A stretch of DNA of 64,000 nt, taken from assembly GCF_964275005.1 (NCBI RefSeq), contig NC_092704.1, positions 10,480,871-10,544,870 of the forward strand, written 5' to 3'. Origin of the DNA: Diadema setosum. Taxonomy: Eukaryota; Echinodermata; Echinoidea; Diadematoida; Diadematidae. Positions 25,030 to 36,775 of the stretch are shown here, piece after piece. The position numbers and the translations under genes are program-made. The notes under the pieces were generated by a model. The model worked only from the letters and a program-made list of their open reading frames with translations, was not told where the DNA came from and did not search any database. Every line of letters starts with the position of its first letter. Position 1 is the stretch's first letter.

Positions 25030-25356
25030 AAGCCCGCCGCACACTACACGATTTTGCCCCGATTCACCGGTCTTAAGACCTTAAGACTAGAAGTGTGACG
25101 TCACAGTCTTGCCATTTTCTAGTCGTACGACTGGGTCTTAGCGCCAGTCGTAGAGATTTGACATGTTGAATTTCTTTCAGCCATTCACAATGCGGTAAAA
25201 TGCAAGCGCACGCAGTGCGCACTGAGCGCACTTTACAGTCGTAAGCCTACTCGTAAGGTTCGGTCGCATAGTGTGCGGTGTCGTACGACTGGTCTTAAGA
25301 CCCAGCTCGGCTTAAGACTTTAAGACTAGTCTGATCGTGTAGTGTGCGGTGGCCTT
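25030..25356. mobile_element. MITE with CCGCACACTACACGAT terminal inverted repeats
   Basis: The left end GCCGCACACTACACGATTT and the right end ATCGTGTAGTGTGCGGTGG are inverted. The interior holds paired TCTTAAGAC / AAGACTAG motifs and GTCGTACGACTG palindromes. Length is about 330 bp, and no transposase is encoded. The superfamily is not assigned. Confidence 0.8.
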
Positions 25357-25734
25357 AAGATGAGGCAAGGGAGACCAGTGCCAATTGGTTTACTGCACAG
25401 TAGAATCAGCATCTCAGTGCTGGAATCAATTCAAGGGGGCTCTCCAAGCTGCAAATATACTTCACATGTTTCGCACAAAACTACCAAGTGTAAACCCGGT
25501 GGAATCAATATCTGCAGAGGATATCTCGACAGAGGAAAAGTGCTAGACTTTTACAAGCAAAATTCACTAGTAGTGAGACAGAGTGAAGTAGGTGCAAATT
25601 TCCCTAATCTCACTGTAGATTAATGAACAGAGGTCTGGAAAATTGAAATTTTTACACCTGTAGAGGGGGAAAGGTTCAGCAAGAAGGCCTTTTCACACTT
25701 CAAGAGCAGGAGAAAGTAGACAGTCGGTATTCTG

Positions 25735-26700
25735 TACTCTGCTCCAAGAAGCATCGTTATCCTATGGCAAGGCCCAGATCTTGCATGACCAGTTCTGCCG
25801 TGCCTTCACTATTGAAGATCTTCTGCCAAGTACGAGTCTGACTGTACTTACCAAGACTTCCTGGTACTCGGATACTCGGATCCACGGAAGTGAAGAAAGC
25901 ACTATGGACCTGACGAGATTCCGAACATCATTCTCAAGGAAGCCGAAAATGAGATAGCTCCAACACTGACCGTTATCTTCCAGAAATCCGTCAATGAAGG
26001 AGATGTCCCGACTGGAGGTCAGCCAATGTGCTTCCTATTTACAATGAAGGGGTTAGCCATTAGAATTTACCTGAAAGCTATCGACCAGTATCACTACCTA
26101 CCAACATCTGATCGTTGCTTCTTTGTTGAAAATCATCACGGAAACATCTTACCTCTGAGAGTCAACTCGATCATTCTTACATTAGAAGACTTGCCTGCGG
26201 ATCCACTCGACATGAGTCGAAGGCAAGCTATTCTGATTCTGGATGTCAGTAAAGCGTTTCAAAAAGTACCTCAACGGAGAATTCACTTTCAAATCCCAGA
26301 TGTGGTATTCAGTGTCCACTGTTGAGATGGATTGACATTTGGCTGACCTCACGATTGCAGAGAGTCATTGATGACAAGTGCATGACCTTTTACAATACTC
26401 AAGTTCAGTTCGGAGCACCGCAAGGGTCTGTACTCGGCCCACTTCTTTAGCTCGTTCAGATCAATACCATAAATACAGACATCACAACCAGTTTGAGGCT
26501 ATCTGTATGTGTGTGCATGCTTTATCGAGTAATCAAGAAACCCGATGGCCCAAAATATCTCACAACAGATCTAAGCAAGCTGACTTCATGGGCAGATAAA
26601 CAGCAACTGATATTCAACGCTTTCTAATGCTATCTTCTCTAGGACAATACGCAACATTTTGAACAGCACATACTCACTAGACAGAACGGGCATTTGATTC
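25735..26700 (+). mobile_element. Degraded LINE, reverse-transcriptase core
   Basis: Plus-strand frames give GPDEIPNIILKEA, then a WRSANVLPIY-like segment, AILILDVSKAFQKVP (RT domain 3, with the catalytic Asp of motif A) and VQFGAPQGSVLGPLL (RT domain 4). LTSWADKQQLIFN follows, typical of the segment after the catalytic box. The reading frame is interrupted repeatedly, and no clear endonuclease or 3' tail was found. Motifs fit CR1/L2/RTE-like elements; the clade is inferred. It is not the same copy or strand as the other two LINE remnants. Confidence 0.85.
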
Positions 26701-28581
26701 GACAAATCCACCCCCCCCCCCCAATTTACCTTTGGCATACACTTTGTAATCAATATATTCCAGCCTCTCACATTACACATAGCAATTTGACAAGGCCCCA
26801 CACTTGCGGCTTGGCTAAAACACTTTAACCCTAATTATAGATAGGAGGAGCAAGGAGGTACTAGGCTCTCCTACATGTTGAAAAAAAAAAGAACAGTCTG
26901 GGGTTCCACTTTACGCTTGAGCAGACAAAGGTCATTTGTACCAACAGAGTATGTTGGTTTTAAAATTTGCTGAGATAAGTACCTATGGCGTTTTGCTTAT
27001 TCAAGTGATTTTCATAAGTGGAATTTGCCAGCACGACCGCCTTCAGCAAAAGTGGCATTTGGCAATATCAATAGAAAAAAGATTGTTGATACATTCTTTA
27101 ACCTACTAGTACTACACTTGGACATTCATCGTTCATTGATATGCGCCTGTTTCTGTCAAAAGTGTAATAGCAACATTTTAAACATGCTTTTCTGCTCAGA
27201 TGTAATCAAACTCGACAGCATGCCTGTATAAAAACAAGACGACGCTTTGAGAAATCCAAAACCTACATGTGCAGAAGATAACCCAAGAATCAAGAAAAAT
27301 GCATGTGCAGTCGTAGCGAATATTGACAAATGATCGCTCAAGCAATTCGTTTGTGAAATGCACGTGCTTTACAAGAGAAAGAAAATATTTTAGCAGGTCG
27401 ATTGTAATTTGTAGTCTAATTTCCCCCATGTTTTGCGCATTGTTTCAGAGTAAACATGGACACGACACTTAATTACAGTAGGCCTAAAGCTAGAGATGTG
27501 TGTGTCTTACCTTTAAGCAACGGTACGTGGGTGTCCTCTTTAGTAATTACCAATTTTGAGGTACAGAATTCGTCGTGTCATGTTTTGAGATTTGCTGCTC
27601 CCCATCACTGGTTATTCAAAGCAGTCGAGTCTGAAAAGGCACCTAAGCCAAGTAAGACCATAATGAAGGAACGGATCTTTTGTCAGTGACGATGCCCGAT
27701 TACACAATCACCATTGTCCAGACAGCTGGATCCATGTGCGCAATAATAATATGCACCTAATCAGATGGCGGTGGTGATGAGATCAAAGAAAGACCTCCGT
27801 CGGTTGATAGTCCATGTGTGTGGGTCCATGTTACATTCAATGGAAAATACTAGTAATGAAATCAATGCTTTCCTAAGTGTTAATTGATGGACCATTCTGC
27901 TTACCTGGTTTACGCAAGTTGAACATCCTTACTTATTTGAATATGACTGATGAATTCCATCAATTATTACGTCGGCCGAGCATATGCATTTTGTCGCTTT
28001 CAAAACGAGTGAAGTGCCTAACTAACTGAGAAAACAGAAATGTCATTTGTACCCATGTGCACATGAGCTAACTCCAAATTGGCTTATTTCGAAATTGAAT
28101 TACAGTTACATAATTGGCCATCATTTACGATCAGCAACGGTAAACATTCGAGAGAGTGGCTTTAGTAACGGCGCGGATTGTTCTTTATCCGGAGCTATGA
28201 TTACTTTTACTCCCACCAATACTACGACTCACGCCACCCTTTGTACTAGTACACCTGCAGTCAAGACCTTTATTACTTCCCCACATCTTCTTTTTAGATA
28301 CTGCTATACGTTTTATCTACTTCCAATGTTCTTACACCCAACGGCTGTTACCAAGCACTCTTAATTGTTAAAACAATGATCGTAATCAAGTATTATGAGT
28401 ATACTCATGTCACTATAAAGTACATTATATTAATAATGGCATTCTTTCCCACATTTTCTTTCAGATTCTCCCGTGATACGCTGTGCATGGAATGCATCCT
28501 GTCTGCCAGGTTATTATGAGCCCCATCTCCTTGTTTTTCTTGCAATGGATTATGGAGTGACGATCTACAGCCAACCAGAGC
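26701..28581. other. Region upstream of the TPR-TIR gene, no other gene recognised
   Basis: A C-run lies at 26710. Several frames of 60-105 codons (for example 27456-27689 and 28047-28364) have no recognisable motif. A pyrimidine-rich tract ending in CAG at about 28465 and CTACAG at 28570 could be acceptors for an upstream non-coding exon of the TPR-TIR gene. Confidence 0.35.
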
Positions 28582-30636
28582 ATGTATTTTCTTCGTCACC
28601 AAATACCCGACACATCCGATTGCCGTCAGAGACGCGTCATGGCGGCTGGCGGGATCGAAGACGGCGCGGAGAGAGACGTAGGCCTATCCGATGTGTTCTT
28701 CCCCGAGGAGGCAGATAACATCACCCTCCAGATAAAGGATTTCGGTTGCCACCTGAAGTGGAGAGAACTAAAGGGGCTTGACAGGCTGGTACTTTCCAAG
28801 TTTAAGGAAGTACTCGCCGGTGAAACTTGGGACTACAATGACAGGCCCACATATTTCACTGCCGTCCGCAACTTACAGGGTTTCATTGAGTACGAGCTCG
28901 GAAACGAAGTACAGGCTGAAGAGTACTTTTTAGAAGTGCTTGGATATGACCATGAGAACATATGTGCCCTTGGTAACATGGTTCACCTGCTCCAAGAACA
29001 GAACAGCACGAAGGAAGCACACACATACACGGAGAGATTACGTGCAATTTTCGCGAGGTCGGGACAGCGTGATGGCCATTACGAAACCTACCCACATCGC
29101 GCTCTTGCGTACGCGGACAAGGCTCACGCAATTCGATACTTCGAGCAGGATAAGAGATGCTTTCGCTACATGACATATGTGGAGCGTGCGGCCACCATAG
29201 GCCGCTACTGTTTGAACAGTCCTCAGCGAGCTGAGTGGTTCTTTGATCATGCTTTGGCACTGTATCGACGGGACGTGCAGATGGTCTATCTCAGGAAAAT
29301 ATCGGACACCGTGTCGGATGTACTTCAAACGAAGATTCAGTCTGGATACATGAAAGCAATCAAGCTGTTCTATGATGTCATTCAAATTAGTTCCAGCCCT
29401 GCTTACCTGTCTCTGTCCTGGGTATTCATTGGGATGTTGCTCAATCATGACCCCGATAATCGAAGTCTAGAGCGAATATTTCCAGATTCACCGGAACTGA
29501 CCGCTATGAATGCCGACGATTGCTACATTAAAGGGTTGTCGATTGATGATCAGCATGAAATCACAACTCGAAGAGTAGGAGCTGAATATGTGAAACTGAG
29601 GAGGTATAGGGAAGCGAAGACGCTCCTAGACAGATCCATCTCTAGACTGAAGTCTTGGTTTGCTCATCGATATCGCGGAGTTCTCTATCTGTCCTTGTAC
29701 GAGGACAATGCGCAGACAGACGAAGAAATTCACTCGCAGTTCGATGTCACCCCGAGGACGGAACTGCTCAAAATGGCCAAGGAAGAGTTTGAAAAAGCTC
29801 AAAGAGAAAGGATCGTTCACGCCGATTACTCTGACCTCGGTCAAGTCCACTATCTACTCAAGAATATCCGGCAGGCCAAGGCCAAATTCAAGAAGGCACT
29901 TGACAGTGAGCAAGACGACTATTTCGACTTGCTCGAGACCTACCGACGGTGGATTCGATGCGTGAGTGAGGAAAGTCCGGAGGACGTTGCCATACTGCAG
30001 AGGAAGGCAGAAGAGCACCGTTTGAGGTTGGTGGCGACACCTCTGGACACTCATGGAGACAGCTTCAGCGACGACTTTGACCATTACAACAGAGAGGCCA
30101 TTCCAGGCTACGTGCGCCTCCTGAAGGAAGACGACTTTTGGTTAGCTTCGACGACCGGATGTTCTCAACATATAAATTCAAGACTGCCGCGAATTGAGCC
30201 AATCCCTAGGGGTCAGTACAAGTACGACTTCTTTCTATCTTTCCACGAAAGAGATCAGATCTGGAGTCTGGCGCTTTTAAACAAGCTCGAGGCTGAGTGT
30301 AACTTGCGCGGTTGTATCGAGCAGCGGGACTTCGACGTAGGCGAAGACACTATGGTCACCATTAAAAGGTGCCTCCGGGAGAGTTACCGCTTCATTGTGG
30401 TTCTATCACCGCATTACGTCAACGGCAGAGACGCCCGTAGCATTATGCGCGAGGCAACACGGGTGGCGTTCCGCAGGGATGGTCGTTATATCCTGCCCAT
30501 TGAGTTGTCTTTGTGCGAGCACGAGAAACTGGATATGGACGAGATAAACCGAATCGAGTGTAGATATGGACAGATACCTGAGATTCACTGGCAGAATCTT
30601 GTTGACTCAGTACGACAGCCTGACCATGGCCAATGA
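28582..30636 (+). CDS. TPR (IFIT-like) - TIR domain protein, single exon
   Basis: Uninterrupted frame of 684 codons, closed upstream by a stop at 28558. The N-terminal half (about residues 40-500) is a helical array with TPR-like pairs, for example LQGFIEYELGNEVQAEEYF and VKLRRYREAKTLLDRSI. The CHLKWREL segment near residue 55 recalls the start of IFIT proteins. A TIR domain follows (about 546-650): box 1 is YDFFLSFHERD (548-558), the BB loop QRDFDVGE (581-588), then VVLSPHYV and an MREATRVAF helix. Glu624 in that helix sits where SARM1-type TIR NADases have their catalytic Glu. TIR domains either recruit signalling partners (MyD88) or cleave NAD+ (SARM1); which applies here is unknown. No signal peptide or membrane segment was seen. 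ATG at 28639 (GTCATGG, stronger Kozak, 665 residues) may be the true start. No clear poly(A) signal was found. The absence of introns contrasts with MOB4 and WASF. Confidence 0.9.
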   Translation: MYFLRHQIPDTSDCRQRRVMAAGGIEDGAERDVGLSDVFFPEEADNITLQIKDFGCHLKWRELKGLDRLVLSKFKEVLAGETWDYNDRPTYFTAVRNLQGFIEYELGNEVQAEEYFLEVLGYDHENICALGNMVHLLQEQNSTKEAHTYTERLRAIFARSGQRDGHYETYPHRALAYADKAHAIRYFEQDKRCFRYMTYVERAATIGRYCLNSPQRAEWFFDHALALYRRDVQMVYLRKISDTVSDVLQTKIQSGYMKAIKLFYDVIQISSSPAYLSLSWVFIGMLLNHDPDNRSLERIFPDSPELTAMNADDCYIKGLSIDDQHEITTRRVGAEYVKLRRYREAKTLLDRSISRLKSWFAHRYRGVLYLSLYEDNAQTDEEIHSQFDVTPRTELLKMAKEEFEKAQRERIVHADYSDLGQVHYLLKNIRQAKAKFKKALDSEQDDYFDLLETYRRWIRCVSEESPEDVAILQRKAEEHRLRLVATPLDTHGDSFSDDFDHYNREAIPGYVRLLKEDDFWLASTTGCSQHINSRLPRIEPIPRGQYKYDFFLSFHERDQIWSLALLNKLEAECNLRGCIEQRDFDVGEDTMVTIKRCLRESYRFIVVLSPHYVNGRDARSIMREATRVAFRRDGRYILPIELSLCEHEKLDMDEINRIECRYGQIPEIHWQNLVDSVRQPDHGQ

Positions 30637-32434
30637 GACTCTCTGTTTGATTAATATTACGTTCACTTTGTTTTTTTCCTCTCTCTCTCTGTGAAAGCAA
30701 CTGTTTATTTCATGGTCAAAGAATTAGAAGTAGAAAGGCATAATGGAACACGATCAGTGGAAAATTGTGAGGTGATTCATCAGCTCACTCATTTACGTAT
30801 TCATGTCAATTGTTCAAGAACTGTTGCCCAATTATTAGTGGATCTTTTAAATTTCGTAACTTCCTTACTTTTAATCCGATTTTGATCAAATGTTCACTGT
30901 TTCGCTTGTCATATATTTGACTCTTTCTTGTCAGACTAACTTTCAATTGTTCTGGATTTCCCTTTCCAATTACATTCGTGTCGATAAAGTGAAGATCAGT
31001 TGTTGAGGATGACACTCCAGCATGATTCCTCTGTTATAGCGAAATTCCAAATTACAAACAATACCTATGTGCATATCTTTTCAATATACCTCCGATATCA
31101 CGATGACTGTAGTCAAGTATTTTGTCAAATGTTCTACATCTCGACGCTAAAAAGGAAAAACTGTTCTTTTTACACACTTTCGTACATCAGTTCCTTTATG
31201 AACGTTGACGAAGACTTGAACATTACATGCTCATTACCCGCTCGTTTGTGGTGAGTACTCATGCAAAGAAATGAGATAAAATGTTATTTGCAGTTATCTG
31301 TATTATGGTATTGGTACATGGTCCTCCCGTATAGTATGTGGAAAAAATGTTCAAGCTAACGTATGGATGTACGAGTATACGTACGCTTGTACAGTATCTT
31401 TGTTTTTCATGCATATTTCTCACAACTCTCGTCAAACTTGTTTTGTGATTTCTTTTCTTATTTTCAAATCAAGTGTAACTACTCGTTTCTAAAGATTAAC
31501 ATCAAGGGCTCATGAAAGGAGCTACACTTGACCTTCCTCGCATTTTATGTAAATGTATTTTCATTGTCTGTTACCAGACGAAATTGATGACTGTGTCTGC
31601 CAATCTCGCTTATCATACTCTCTAAATTCTTTACTATGCTTTAGATTGAGATGAGGGGCCAGTTCATTCAAAATTAGATTGAAAATCCCAATCTAATAGA
31701 TTAAGAAGTCAATCTTTTTCTCAGTTTGATTCTGGAGGTCCCTCAGCACAATCTTATACATTGATATCCAGTCTAAGGAATTCGGAGAGTACTTATTATA
31801 CACATTGTACGTCATTAATGAGAGATCCATCCAACTAATATTTCATTTGTAGTGAGTGAATGAGATATTTACGAATTTGAATTCAATTCGGGAGCGACGT
31901 TTTATCAGAAATGGGTCAAATCTGTTTTGACCATGTATAATAATGCATCGTTTTGATCGAGCTGTTTCCTCGACACCGAACTTGGCACAAAGATAAGAAT
32001 TATAACCTTCCATTCATACTGAGATCTTTCACCTTAATTCTAAAAGCTGTTTTTTAACCTACTCATTCACGAAATTATGCATGTATATATATATGTATGT
32101 CGTCAGACAAAATTGTATTTAAATTACAATGTATTGTGTATTGTTTCCCACTGAAGGAAACAAATCCCGGACACAAATCGCGTGATAAACCTGGAGAGTT
32201 AACCCAACCCAACTCCAAGGTTACACAGTAATGTACGATGGAAAATGAATTTGTGGTACACATGCTCCTCAGAGTGTTAACATGACATTTCACAACAAGT
32301 GCATGGCTATTACATTGCTGTACATATTTGCACACCCTCTTTTTCTTTATCTATCGTATACTTCTTCTAAGAGTCTCAACGCTTATTGCCACATAATTCA
32401 CTTGCAAACTTCAATGCATATGTGGCAAGCTGGT
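30637..32434. other. 3' flank of the TPR-TIR gene, no further gene recognised
   Basis: Probably includes the 3' UTR. No canonical AATAAA was located soon after the stop. Only short AT-rich frames occur. Confidence 0.4.
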
Positions 32435-32524
32435 TTCCTCCTCCTCTTCCTCCTCCTCCTCTTCTTCTTCTTCTTCTTTCTTCTTTTTGTTTTTCTTCTA
32501 CTTCATCTTCATCTTCTTCTTCTT

Positions 32525-32555
<31 letters not shown>
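32435..32555. repeat. (CTT)n/(CTC)n pyrimidine microsatellite
   Basis: About 120 bp of almost pure pyrimidines (TTC/TCC units). It is potentially triplex-forming. The frame through it (poly-L) is an artefact. Confidence 0.95.
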
Positions 32556-32955
32556 GCCCTCTTCTTCATGTTCTTTACTCCTGGAGATTCATAGCATCTA
32601 GGCTGCTGCCGAAGCCAGAAGTCCAGTAAAATCAGCTGAGCAATGTTGTGTGTTGAAGTTCAAATGTCATAATCAATACTTGTATTTGTTTTAATTCGAA
32701 TATTGCATAAACTGCAATTTTTCAGTCAGCACAGTGTAAAGTATGATCTAGAAAAATGATACATGTCAATTTCACAAAATAAACATGTGATTTTCCAAAC
32801 GGGGACATACAATGTGTCCGAAACGCGATGAAGCGTGTTTCATGTAAACACTACCCGCACTGCGAAGCGTGCGATAGTATCCTTCTCTTCGAGTGAAGAA
32901 TTATTGTTTAACTTTCTGTTACTTTTGAGTAGAGGCTGATTTTATCATAGCAATA

Positions 32956-33121
32956 GGGGCACTGTGGCTTAGTGGATAAGACTCTTGACTTTTGTTCGGA
33001 GGTCTCGAGTTCGAATCCCTACCCGTGCCTTTACGTCATAGACGAGATGTATAATATTTATGAGTACCGGGAAACGCTAAGGTAAAAAAAGGGCAGGGCC
33101 CTCTGTCAGAGCAGTAAATAA
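32956..33121 (+). mobile_element. tRNA-derived SINE, copy 1
   Basis: It starts GGGGCACTGTGGCTTAGTGG, with an A box (TGGCTTAGTGG) and a B box (GAGTTCGAATCC at about 33007). The body contains GGGCAGGGCCCTCTGTCAGAGC, which matches the inverted copies at 39.3 and 59.4 kb. Acceptor pairing is incomplete, so it is a SINE head rather than a functional tRNA gene. The 3' end (AAATAAAGAAAG) is shorter than in the other copies. Confidence 0.8.
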
Positions 33122-34966
<1,845 letters not shown>

Positions 34967-35546
34967 GAAACAATGTTCAGTTCAGTTTGGTTTTATTTCT
35001 GCATTTTTTTCAATGAGATTATATACAAAGTGTCAACACGTGTATCTGACAAGATAATAGGAAAAAACAGTTTTACACTCATGGTGTGATAATCATAACT
35101 ATATATTTAAAGTTTAAACATAACGACAATGCAGGAATCGATGATACGCATTGTTTCCAGGCAACGAGGCGGAAAACAATGCAGGAGCCTGCCATCTTAA
35201 GCAAGCGCTTGATGGTGATGACAACCTCAGTAAGTGAATAATGAACATGATGATACATCAACATACAAAATGGCAATTACCTATTGAAGTGTCTTACCAG
35301 TGCTATATCTTTTTGGCTGCCACAAGGGGAAGCTATAGTGGGCGAAAAGTGTGCAGAGCAGTGCATTACGTGTAATGAAGTGTACTTTTATTATTACTAG
35401 AATTCAATTTGACTTATTGTAGGCCTTTTATCAATGTGAGAGATCGTATGATGAATACTTATACCTCATGTCATATGGATTACGTGGTTATGAGCGTTGA
35501 ATGTGTTACTATGTTGATGTAAAGTGTGTATGCATGTTGTGTGTTT

Positions 35547-35580
<34 letters not shown>

Positions 35581-36600
35581 TGTGTGTGAATGAAGCCGAT
35601 TATGTAGGTCCTACATATTGCATAATACATAATTTTTTACATACATAATTGCATAATTTTTTTTTTTCTGGAGGCGCACACAGTTATCAATTATTGTACC
35701 ATTGCATCAAATGTATTTTTCTTTTCTTTTCTTTCTTCTTCTTTTGTTACTGTTAACGCTGATTTTGTTAATGCTATTGTGTTTTCTAGTCTATTTGTAT
35801 GAGTAGCAAAGTGCGCTTAGAAACGTCAGTATGAAGCGCCACTTAAATGCAATTATTATTATTATTACTATCATTATTATTATACCCAATTGACGGGAGA
35901 TGATCCTCTACAGAAGGTTGACATGACAATGTTTGTAAAGAACCAGAATTCTGTAGGCCCTATATTTTTATGCAATATTTGTACATTGAGAGGTGGAAAA
36001 GAGGGAGAGAGAGAGAGGGAGAGAGAGGGAGGGTGGCATTTATGAAAAAACTACCAATAATAATGATTATTGTCAATGTAATAACATAGTGGAACCTAAT
36101 TAATGTGGACGCAAAAACAATAACAAGCAAAATATTGAAAGAAAACTCCTCCCTTTTTTTTTTTTTTTTTTTTTTTTTTACTTAACTATCATTCAAAGTG
36201 AGTCAACTGAATGAGGAGAGCGGAAGAGAATTCACTTATATTTGGCAAAGAAAGATATTTTTGGAACTTGAATGCTTCATAATATTGGCGGAGCAGTGAC
36301 CGCATTGGCAATGCAAATTATGACGTAATACCATGTCGCTACCTCATATTTAGCATAGTATTAATTAATAACTATTGCCCTTTCCTTTGTTTTACTTGCA
36401 TTTCATATCGAAAATATTAGAGATTCCGAGAAAAAAAAAAAACTCACACACCACCCAACAAACAACAACAAATACTTCAATGTTATGCGTACAAGACATT
36501 GACAGAATAATTTTCCGCACTAATAAACTTATATTACACTACTAATTTGGACACAAACAAATATTATTATTAGTAATAGTAGTAGTATTTTTATTTTTTA
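34967..36600. other. Simple repeats, no gene recognised
   Basis: (TG)n at 35549-35588, (GA)n at about 36003-36032 and a T-run at 36157-36179. Nothing else could be assigned. Confidence 0.5.
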
Positions 36601-36639
36601 TTTATTATCTATTTTTCCCGGCGGTGCAACACAAACGTA

Positions 36640-36775
36640 ACCGACAGGACTCTGTTTATAACGCCACCACCGTGCACAGACCTGGCACAGACCAGAGCGG
36701 GTTGCTCGCTCTGGCACAGACAGACAGACGCCATCTATTGGTCACAACTTATAACAATTTACTGTCACAACAATC
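36640..36775 (+). promoter_or_regulatory. Probable 5' UTR/proximal promoter of MOB4
   Basis: The GC-richer stretch just before the MOB4 start codon contains an inverted CCAAT box (ATTGG at 36737-36741) and CTGGCACAGAC direct repeats. No TATA box was seen. The transcription start cannot be placed. Confidence 0.35.

Noticed and set aside
32956-33030. Genuine tRNA gene
   Set aside because: A and B boxes fit, but the acceptor and anticodon arms do not pair well, and related copies with the same downstream body mark it as a SINE.
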